Assembly: GCF_000429905.1 (NCBI RefSeq) | Contig: NZ_AUCT01000032.1 | Span: forward strand, 15,511 to 79,510 | Source of the DNA: Desulfatibacillum aliphaticivorans DSM 15576 | GTDB taxonomy: Bacteria > Desulfobacterota > Desulfobacteria > Desulfobacterales > Desulfatibacillaceae | Reading direction: 5' to 3' | DNA: 64,000 nt | Shown here: piece after piece, positions 59,701 through 64,000 of the stretch | How positions within the stretch are numbered: position 1 is the first letter of the stretch | How the letters are laid out: every line of letters starts with the position of its first letter | Program-made: the position numbers and the translations under genes | Notes under the pieces: generated by a model | What the model was told of the DNA's origin: nothing | Database searches by the model: none | What the model saw: the letters and a program-made list of their open reading frames with translations, nothing else

Positions 59701-60026
59701 TCTCCTTCACCCTGGGGCAATCCATCTCCGATCCGCCCGCCATCTACGTGCTGGACCACAGCGTGGTGCAGGCCGTCTGGTATGATGAGTCCAATTATCC
59801 CTGGAAAGCAACCGGGGTGTGGACCGCGGACATCCTGCAAGGCGACCTGGACCTGAACGGAGTTTCGGGCATGGCCGACGCCATTACCATCCTGCAGGTT
59901 TTAAGCGGGCTGGATCCGGAATACGACATCAAGGGGTATACATCCGCGGAGCCCTGGCTGGGCGAAGAGGAAGCCCTCTCAACCATGGACGCCCTGTATA
60001 TTCTCCAGACCGTCTCTCAGGAATAA
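53703..60026 (+). CDS. 2107-residue secreted multidomain protein with dockerin-like C-terminus
   Basis: A very large exported protein. A signal peptide (about 1-31, ending VHA) is followed by LVIVD-type beta-propeller repeats over about 40-470 (VDVSDPLSPEEAG, VDISTPGAPSVI, IIDVSDTSAPYKE, VVNLTDPTDPVFQG, AYDMTDPNSPVLIGRW, VLDVSDPASGVSLLG). A module at about 675-745 (EWTGAAAGSNREVDVTVSGDCSEAVAHF) is of the InlB-B/Listeria-Bacteroides repeat type. Long beta-rich regions follow (about 750-1400), then a second propeller-like set (about 1420-1780) with repeated AVWxxxxxD and IAVWIDD motifs. The last 60 residues, GDLDLNGVSGMADAITILQVLSG...EALSTMDALYILQTV, are dockerin-like. Extracellular or surface-bound; role unknown. 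Confidence 0.85.
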   Translation: MPRPGLRPYSMMKIAVAITFILCLFSASVHAESWSIEPAGSIGGWRGAIAQSGDYAYFAEGQALRTADLTGDAPEIVASLSLSGEPAAVLASGNYVYVAGVNQFVVVDVSDPLSPEEAGSCQVLSEGLGRGGVSMDGDRIYLAFDTSGADFTLQVVDISTPGAPSVITSTTLIPADRILVSNNLLYAACEDTNFRIYNVSDLDNIRELGAYSPVCPGYTMAKKGSFIYISCGYESQNGVQIIDVSDTSAPYKETEYTYTDMRAYGVDFYGEMTYIAGNDAGLVVVNLTDPTDPVFQGQFDEGYGISNLIVDYPYAYLISTKDQALTKVAIDDLSDITANGSGFSPSYANVLVLDGTTLFMGAGQALWAYDMTDPNSPVLIGRWTDYAGIQKMAVENGRLYGLISNDLYVLDVSDPASGVSLLGTYDPGTYPTKMAVYNGVVYLVETDGDMLVINASAAPTFSVVQDATLYGSVQDLYVDEDLLLLAGAPSSSGQTAVYEIDESGALIPDAVIPADYGNVRCAVKNGCVAVASHTGYAGSGTANGSLGLYHIVLGSGTEMDKIAIPGMQFDDLYVSPLEGDDLLVLASGYWDENGRKSSGNTTNGTHTFTYASETQTITKGDVCKSPYPTGMTVVSTPSGGSMLATCDMSYGNYTQTVKVGDGLCCLTTKILPVEAQQDGCSVTPPSWGRGECGTEVTLTADEVSPWNFKEWTGAAAGSNREVDVTVSGDCSEAVAHFVMPVLTLAAGGGNPAYNEVYGQNPDNEKEKVAAVINLSVNDVDDWRVNSVSFTASGSGNEKDDIATVNLYLGGAGGNLLSSGTYSADDGVIALGVNQTINKGESITLTLTYLFNEDKACPCNDYSTNINVSQVNALPLVYANYKKVPPLPQGVASGPLTIKTGIMTEIDGDQQYGEKEQPLPKAYKLQVSRQHPDCVDKIHWELMPEAAKFGAKFSNGGTSIDTQVDASGLTETTLTLGEKVGMKNPYVANAFIYSTGAQCYASSAGMPFTSYGAGVDVALTPEHDGAAGSSVVSTFVSDISASNKMTIKIDMAPTDFAEVQQVKYDIGSSLKNGTMVTQNKEYYATYDMKDFSKTEPFVVTLVMEKDGKIIEQEENYELKALNLPSWFGFLESISEQINKDWNSNDEYYFVTFEYPTNFVWADYVPSSMGFLGGLDFDLGVEFVGEADYFITEKSRFSAKCNSEPKLLGQKISLKGELVGNFDEKFLFQRGTGKIEATTTFDLPSKGFSKTFVVYAVPITVSVDISGNVEIYVNGNAVLNKKLQIERAVVTPGTTITGDLTLSLAAVLGLAKISATGSPSVNMEITINYKNAGGTTTTWGAEVKVPIKICGSLFWGLASSELYSTELGPWSFNKGRKGLLDYPHLTVDDISVPRLMTTSSLSANSSGRRIAVWIDDAEPGEAEPNPDVFFRYFDGANWTSPAALIGLDSPNSEWETDPRVVFMDGNYALAAWTTNDGDPSLDNLNDILAAQDIDYAVWNGAAWSVPARVVDDDNADGSVSLAYDPSNAKVLAAWVHDVDNSNSVTTRTDWIIQYSAYDIAGDVWPAASTITGTASGSADFCPALASNSDGQGLLVWCRDDDGLSYTELDEITDGSNVDYTNTDANVYWAYWNGTGFTTGLSLTAPDSATETACDVACGPVDLAYSKDAGPETHTLAIAVWTSSTADAKTLYYSVFDFDAMQWGEPGVITQNTSYIEDPKVVVDSLGAASVIWRAADDVEGDLYMSKAGDLTNPVWSEPKKVTDDQNVQTSPSLAVGANDEVVASFNSYDMGAGDAVSGSGFTGSMNVAPANPETASLAGNWSDAGQDLDVDGLYEALIVSLDAAIAQAGDYEVRADLYSDYGKITDASVQFTAASALTETVQLAFDGAYIGDQQVDGPYYMRNFRILDNNASSVLAASDSAPYTTAEYAYTDFISGPLSLDKEEYLGTADSMGVTLTRIALNTDPGVAETAQVKVLSSMEPNGITVELTETGADTGIFTGTVSFTLGQSISDPPAIYVLDHSVVQAVWYDESNYPWKATGVWTADILQGDLDLNGVSGMADAITILQVLSGLDPEYDIKGYTSAEPWLGEEEALSTMDALYILQTVSQE

Positions 60027-60029
60027 AAA

Positions 60030-60064
60030 AAGGAGGGAAGCGCCTTTCAAGGCCTTCCCTCCTT
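60030..60064 (-). terminator. Strong hairpin with T-run on the minus strand
   Basis: AAGGAGGGAAG (60030-60040) and CTTCCCTCCTT (60054-60064) form an 11-base-pair stem with an inner GCC/GGC pair. On the minus strand it is followed by a T-run (the A-run 60025-60031 on plus), so it ends minus-strand transcripts well and plus-strand ones less so. Confidence 0.7.
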
Positions 60065-60126
60065 GTAATCAGCATCCAATCGGACTCTCTCACCCCCGCT
60101 AACGGGGAGGCGTCTTCGCTGTTTTT

Positions 60127-60222
60127 GCTCGTTCCCATGCGTGGGAACGCATACCGAACTATCAGAATTTAATTTAGCTCGTTCCCATGCTTCGCGTGGG
60201 AATGCATATTGAACTATTAGAA
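60127..60222. repeat. Two copies of a REP-like palindromic repeat
   Basis: Copy 1 (60127-60167) and copy 2 (60177-60222) share GCTCGTTCCCATGC, an inverted GTGGGAA partner, and GAACTAT-AGAA. Each can fold into GTTCCCA/TGGGAAC hairpins. Copy 2 has a longer loop (TTCGC). Such elements are common between genes of proteobacteria. Confidence 0.75.
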
Positions 60223-60272
60223 ATCACGTTGAATTTATATCCGTATATCTTGTTAAACCCCATGGCTTCTCA

Positions 60273-60923
60273 CTATTTGAGCTTAGGCTTCCGTGTGTTG
60301 ATGCGCGTGTATATATGCTTGGAAGTATACAGCGCCGCCAGGGGATTGTGCGCCAGCACCCGGTCCTTGACCGCCAGCACGGTCACCGGCGCCTTGGAAT
60401 GCTTGATGAACAAGGTGTCGTCCCCCACGCACAAGCCGAGAAGAATGCTCAGGTCCACCCCTTCATGATCCAGGATCTCCGCTTGTCCGATGGGGTTGCA
60501 TAAAGGCTGGCGATGGCCGGGGAAAATTTTATCCTCTTCCGGCAAATCCACCTCGTCCGAACTCAGCGCCCCGCACATGCAGCAGACCGTGGCGATTTCA
60601 AATCCTTCATTCAGCAGGTAATTGGCGAATTTTTCGGCCTCCTCGGATAATCCCACGCAAAAGGCCACGCCCAGCTTTTTGTATCCCTGAAGCCGGGCGA
60701 AGAGCACGGTTTCCTCCACCCTTGTCAGTTTGCCGTAATCCTTCCAGGTTTTGGCTACGTTTTGCGAGGTCGCCTTGTTGTCCTCCTTGGCCAATTTTTC
60801 TTTGGAACGGGCGATTTGCTCCTCCCTGTGAATGGACGGACAAAAATCCGGCGCCTGGCTGAGATCCCCCAAGAAACACCTTTTCCGTCCGCAATAACTG
60901 CAAAGAACCCCTTTGTCTGACAT
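60273..60923 (-). CDS. DUF1847 metal-binding protein
   Basis: A 216-residue protein from ATG 60923, preceded by GGAGG six bases upstream; a longer start at 61085 is unlikely. The N-terminus LCSYCGRKRCFLG and DFCPS give a C-x2-C-x4-C group, and VCCMCGALSSDEVDLPEE a second one. The rest has ARLQGYKKLGVAFCVGLSEEAEKFANYL and CNPIGQAEILDHEGVDLSILLGLCVGDDTLFIKHSKAPVTVLAVKDRVLAHNPLAALY (segments), the DUF1847 pattern. Family function unknown; the cysteines suggest Fe-S or zinc. It ends about 200 bases before the minus-strand terminator at 60030-60064. Confidence 0.85.
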   Translation of the reverse strand: MSDKGVLCSYCGRKRCFLGDLSQAPDFCPSIHREEQIARSKEKLAKEDNKATSQNVAKTWKDYGKLTRVEETVLFARLQGYKKLGVAFCVGLSEEAEKFANYLLNEGFEIATVCCMCGALSSDEVDLPEEDKIFPGHRQPLCNPIGQAEILDHEGVDLSILLGLCVGDDTLFIKHSKAPVTVLAVKDRVLAHNPLAALYTSKHIYTRINTRKPKLK

Positions 60924-61153
60924 TGCCGCCTCCATAATTTGAATTGAAGATGCTGACACATTGAAGCAGGAAATTGAATTGACTCGGTTGATGAATGCAT
61001 AAAAGGCAATGATCTGTAGATCCGGCGATTCCCTCAAAATTCGCCGAAAGGCTTTGGCTTCCTCTCCGCCAATTACCAAATCCATAATACCCGAAAACCG
61101 GAAAAAAGTACAGTTCCAACGCCCGCAATGTTATTGCGCAGCCCTCCCCAAAA

Positions 61154-61300
61154 GTAGTCGCGAGGTTTCCTCGCCAAAGGTAGTCGCGAGGTTTCCTCGC
61201 CAAAGGTAGTCGCGAGGTTTCCTCGCCAAAGGTAGTCGCGAGGTTTCCTCGCCAAAGGTAGTAGCGAGGTCTCCTCGCAAAAGTAGTTGCGCGGTCCCCG
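61154..61300. repeat. Array of about six 26-base hairpin repeats
   Basis: Units begin with GTAGTCGCGAGG at 61154, 61180, 61206 and 61232, with variants at 61258 and 61283. Each holds GCGAGG-TTT-CCTCGC or a compensated version (GCGCGG...CCGCGC at the last one). Weaker copies lie near 61337 and 61388. There are no unique spacers, so this is not a CRISPR array. Confidence 0.85.
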
Positions 61301-61437
61301 CGCCCAATTTCCGACCTATCCTCCCATCACCCACACGTAGTCTCTCGGTCCCCGCGCCCAAATCGCCTGAGTGGTTTTGATCTATTGGTAGTAGTTGCGG
61401 GGCCTCCCCAATCAACATAGGTCTTGATTTTACAAAA

Positions 61438-61458
61438 TTAGTAAGATAATCTTACTAA
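61438..61458. promoter_or_regulatory. MarR operator candidate overlapping the start region
   Basis: TTAGTAAGAT (61438-61447), one central A, ATCTTACTAA (61449-61458): a perfect inverted repeat one base before the marR ATG at 61460. A -10-like GATAAT lies at 61445-61450 with TTGATT at 61424-61429, so RNA polymerase and repressor would compete here. Confidence 0.7.
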
Positions 61459-61459
61459 T

Positions 61460-61969
61460 ATGAAAACGAAAGACGCAACATACAACTCCCCAATCGACGC
61501 GGCGGCCCAGTTGCACAGAAGCGCCCTGCATTTTATGCGAGCGCTCAGGAGCGCCCGGACGGAAAAAAGCCTCACTTCAGCCAAACTCGCGGTCCTGGGG
61601 CGATTGCACAGAGCGGGAGCGGCCACGGCTTCGGACCTGTCCTCCTACCTGAGGGTCATGCCCCAATCCTTAACCAGGCTTATAGCCGAGTTGGAAAAGG
61701 AGGGGTTGATTTCACGCAAGAGGAGCCGGGAGGACCGCCGCCGGATAGTTCTGGATATTACCCGGGAAGGCGCCTCCCTTCTGACAGACAAGATAGGAGG
61801 TCAAAGAGCGCTGTTGGCTCGCGTTATTGATCAGGAGTTGTCCGTGGAAGAGCAGGAACTTCTTGGCCGCGCTGTGGAGATGATGGATAAAATGGCGAAG
61901 GCGTTGGAAGCGCTTCAAGAGTCCGGAGAACCGCAAATGGGGCGTGAAGCCGAGGAGGCGGCGCCATGA
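61460..61969 (+). CDS. MarR-family transcription regulator
   Basis: A 169-residue winged-helix regulator. The DNA-binding part is LTSAKLAVLGRLHRAGAATASDLSSYLRVMPQSLTRLIAELEKEGLISRKRSREDRRRIVLDITREG (segments), with the wing DRRRIVLDIT. No ribosome site precedes ATG 61460, and the palindrome 61438-61458 touches it; this may be a leaderless start. The stop overlaps the next gene by 4 bases (ATGA). It probably represses itself and the FUSC gene, released by an aromatic ligand; the ligand is unknown. Confidence 0.9.
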   Translation: MKTKDATYNSPIDAAAQLHRSALHFMRALRSARTEKSLTSAKLAVLGRLHRAGAATASDLSSYLRVMPQSLTRLIAELEKEGLISRKRSREDRRRIVLDITREGASLLTDKIGGQRALLARVIDQELSVEEQELLGRAVEMMDKMAKALEALQESGEPQMGREAEEAAP

Positions 61970-63090
61970 AGAAAAGTTTTCTTGCCGGGTTCAATTTTAA
62001 CTGCGGGGCTTCCATTGTCAGGCTGGCCGAGGCTATGACAGCCATGTTGGGGCTTGGGGCCCCTGCTGCGATAGGATACATGGCAGGAAGGCCGGAGTTG
62101 GGAATTATAGCTTCTCTTGGAGGTTTGGCTCTTAGTGGAGAAGGAAAAGGCGAGTCGTTCAAGGAGCGGGTTTTCAGCCTGTCTTACGCTGTAATTACAG
62201 GCTGCCTGGCAATATTTGCCGGTTCCCGGTTAGAGGCTCTTGGTTGGAGCTTGTGGGGCCTTCCGATTTTAGCGACGGTGGCGGCGCTTGTGGGCAGCCT
62301 AAGCAGGCTCATGGCAAGGGCGACCACTCAATTCATCTTGTTCGCCATTATTGCAGCGAATATAGGCGGGCCGGACGCCCATGCAACGGGAGCGGCGGCG
62401 TTGTTTTTTCTATGGGCGTCGTGGACCGCGCTTCTGTCTTTGTCCATTCGTCCTCTGATGTTAAAAATATTTCGGGTTCAGCCTCCCGCCGCGGCTCCAA
62501 CGCAATCCTACACACGGCGGCAGTATTTCCGCCGCTGGCGCTGGTCTCTGACCCGGCTTGCGGGCTGGCAGTATACAATCAGGCTTTCATCATGCCTGAT
62601 CGCCGCCCATCTGGTTCAATGGCGTTGGCCCGACTATCATACGTATTGGGTGGCTCTCACCGTGGTAATTGTTGTGCATCGCAATCTTCAAGAGGCGCTT
62701 TCAAGGACGATTCATCGGGCCGCCGGAACCGCTTTGGGGATGGTTTTTATGAGTCTGCTGATGTTCGTTGGCTTGCCTGTGTGGGGCGTGGTCGCTATGA
62801 TTGGGCTTCTTGCGGCTATGCGCCCTGTATTGCTGGAAACCAATTATTTTATCTACGCTGCAGTACAAACGCCCCTGGTTCTGCTGCTTTTGGATTTCGG
62901 CCAAGATCCTTCCTGGGAGCTTGCCCTGACCCGTCTGTTGGCCACGTTGGCGGGCTGCCTGATCGCCCTGACCCTGGGCTACCTCGGCTGGTCCCGGTTT
63001 ACGCCCTTGTCTCCCGTTTCAACGCCCGCTGCTGCGCCCGTAACTGACAGTGCACCGCCAACTATCGCCCAGCTTGCTAATGAAGAATAA
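61966..63090 (+). CDS. FUSC-family membrane protein
   Basis: A 374-residue membrane protein with two sets of about six helices. The first begins LAEAMTAMLGLGAPAAIGYMAGRPELGIIASLGGLAL; the second holds TIRLSSCLIAAHLVQWRWPDYHTYWVALTVVIVVHRNLQEALSRTIHRAAGTALGMVF (segments), the FUSC signature. The family includes fusaric acid resistance and aromatic acid exporters. Translationally coupled to marR. The 3' end overlaps the convergent hydrolase remnant by 14 bases. The substrate is unknown. Confidence 0.87.
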   Translation: MKKSFLAGFNFNCGASIVRLAEAMTAMLGLGAPAAIGYMAGRPELGIIASLGGLALSGEGKGESFKERVFSLSYAVITGCLAIFAGSRLEALGWSLWGLPILATVAALVGSLSRLMARATTQFILFAIIAANIGGPDAHATGAAALFFLWASWTALLSLSIRPLMLKIFRVQPPAAAPTQSYTRRQYFRRWRWSLTRLAGWQYTIRLSSCLIAAHLVQWRWPDYHTYWVALTVVIVVHRNLQEALSRTIHRAAGTALGMVFMSLLMFVGLPVWGVVAMIGLLAAMRPVLLETNYFIYAAVQTPLVLLLLDFGQDPSWELALTRLLATLAGCLIALTLGYLGWSRFTPLSPVSTPAAAPVTDSAPPTIAQLANEE

Positions 63091-63636
63091 ACTGCAGGAT
63101 AGCTTTTCCGACAGGGTCTGAGGCGTCAACCACCCCCTGCGCCATTTCCTGATGGGAATGGTTGTTTACGGGGACGAACTTGGCGTCGCATCCCGCCGAC
63201 TTTAACTTGTCGGCGAACGCCTGCCCCCCTTTGACCGCGCCCTTTCGGTTGGTTGTGTTGAGAATAAGAAATTTAGGATAAACAGCGCCGCTTGCGACGT
63301 TATAAAAAAGGGGACGCTTTTTTCAATACCCCCCTGTCAGAGCCGAAAGCCGCTTTTATTAGTCTCCTTGTCAATCGTTCATTATATTCCTTGGATAAAA
63401 GATCGAAGCTGGCGGTGTCCACAGGGATTACGCCGGCCAGCTCGGGGGGGCTGATATTATATTTTTTGAGATAGGCGAGATTCGTCCCCAGGAGAGCCGC
63501 CAACTGAGCCCCGGCCGAATGCCCGGACAGGAAAATCCGCTCCTTGTCGCCGCCCAGCTCCTCTAAATGGGCAAAGACCCAGGCCAAAACAAAGGGAGAG
63601 CAGGATGCTAAGAAAAATGATTCGAATGGTTTTCAT
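63077..63636 (-). pseudogene. Decayed alpha/beta hydrolase (esterase/lipase-like)
   Basis: Reading the minus strand from ATG 63636: a signal peptide (MKTIRIIFLSILLSLCFG) is followed, after a frame change, by AWVFAHLEELGGDKERIFLSGHSAGAQLAALLG, where GHSAG is the nucleophile elbow. In between, the usual HGGG oxyanion part (about 100 residues) is missing. A second frame change in a T-run (six T where five would keep the frame, near 63303-63308) leads to NVASGAVYPKFLILNTTN...VPVNNHSHQEMAQG with the His of the triad. So two frame breaks and an internal deletion mark it as dead. The family is BD-FAE/esterase-like. Confidence 0.8.
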
Positions 63637-63773
63637 GGCGTTGCGACCCCGATTACAATCTTTGTATAGAGTCAAAAGATGGTGGTCTCCGAACTTTAAC
63701 ACCGCCAAAAACGGATATGGAGCATTTTCAGTGTGTTATAAAAACACCAATAGGGTTTTTCGTACTACAAACC

Positions 63774-64000
63774 TTATAAGCTCTTGATTTTAGGAAAGGA
63801 TATTTCCAACTGAGTGTAAATCGCCCTGTGCTCCTCCTCCACGCGGGTCAGCACGGGAACCGCCATCCCATGGAGTTTTGCCTGTCCCGCCTTGATCTGC
63901 TGGAGCTTGTCTAAGGCGCGTGACGCTGAAATGGACAAAGGCGCCAAAGTCAAGCTCATGTATCTCTCCACCATCAGGGCAAGCACACAAATGAACACAT
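63774..64000 (-). mobile_element. C-terminal end of an IS transposase (partial, runs off the window end)
   Basis: The minus-strand frame reads VFICVLALMVERYM, then LDKLQQIKAGQAKLHGMAV and TRVEEEHRAIYTQLEISFPK (segments). This is the C-terminal pattern of DDE transposases of the IS1634/IS4-like type (the HxFICxLALxxER block). The frame is open at the window edge, so the size of the element and its ends cannot be given. It is 138 bases from the decayed hydrolase. Confidence 0.7.

Noticed and set aside
61154..61300. CRISPR array
   Set aside because: The units are contiguous hairpins with a 26-base period and no unique spacers, and no cas gene is near.

Overview
The window looks like chromosomal DNA of a mesophilic sulfate-reducing bacterium of the Desulfobacterota (former Deltaproteobacteria), probably family Desulfobacteraceae/Desulfatibacillaceae. 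The direct evidence is a complete dsrA-dsrB-dsrD cluster with a downstream dsrN-type cobyrinate a,c-diamide synthase, a siroheme decarboxylase subunit, PxxKW and DUF1847 type cysteine-rich proteins, and a moderately GC-rich codon style. The protein style reminds me of Desulfatibacillum, but that is recollection and not a database result.

Layout. 1-4.1 kb: 5' part of tilS, small hypothetical genes, ahbB, an EF-hand protein. 4.1-7.7 kb: surface-glycan genes (GT2, flippase) and a DUF1848 protein. 7.8-12.6 kb: a TPR protein coupled to asnS, then an operon of MBL-fold hydrolase, nitrilase-family hydrolase, fluC and DUF190. 12.6-15.1 kb: penicillin-acylase-type Ntn hydrolase behind a palindromic operator candidate. 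15.1-17.1 kb: a gene remnant and a higB toxin with a HigA antitoxin fused to an ImmA/IrrE-type metallopeptidase. 17.1-24.1 kb: gltX, an orphan DUF1156-type DNA methylase, and a GMC oxidoreductase/TPR/DUF6901-like operon. 24.5-32.6 kb (minus strand): dsrABD, dsrN and a tightly packed five-gene operon of unknown role upstream of dsrA. 33.1-37.0 kb: an F0-only ATP synthase operon. 37.1-41.5 kb (minus): GNAT, B12/radical SAM, YdjC deacetylase, membrane protein, VOC protein. 41.5-42.5 kb: no convincing protein gene, but a well-formed candidate small RNA. 42.5-53.1 kb: secreted and lipoproteins, a PAS histidine kinase, an SMP-30-like protein, a TonB receptor plus DUF4198 pair, and a haem-sensor diguanylate cyclase. 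53.7-60.0 kb: a 2107-residue secreted protein with a dockerin-like tail. 60-64 kb: repeat-rich region with DUF1847, marR/FUSC, a decayed hydrolase and the end of a transposase.

The most notable item is the F0 operon. It has two c-subunit genes: an ordinary 82-residue c subunit with a two-carboxylate (E32/E65) Na+-type site, and directly upstream a 325-residue protein made of four fused c hairpins, of which hairpins 1 and 4 keep both carboxylates while 2 and 3 carry Q and S/G instead. This predicts a hetero-oligomeric rotor with fewer ions per turn than hairpins. Other leads are the HigA-peptidase fusion with a duplicated 15-bp operator candidate, a promoter-to-terminator minus-strand RNA with a C-rich loop (41874-42108), an array of 26-bp hairpin repeats (61154-61300), and two secreted proteins sharing a dockerin-like C-terminus.

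Functionally the window joins sulfite reduction (dsrABD, dsrN), haem synthesis from sirohaem (ahbB), ion-driven energy coupling (F0), envelope building, and metal or fluoride handling (TonB/DUF4198, fluC). No tRNA, rRNA or CRISPR array was found.
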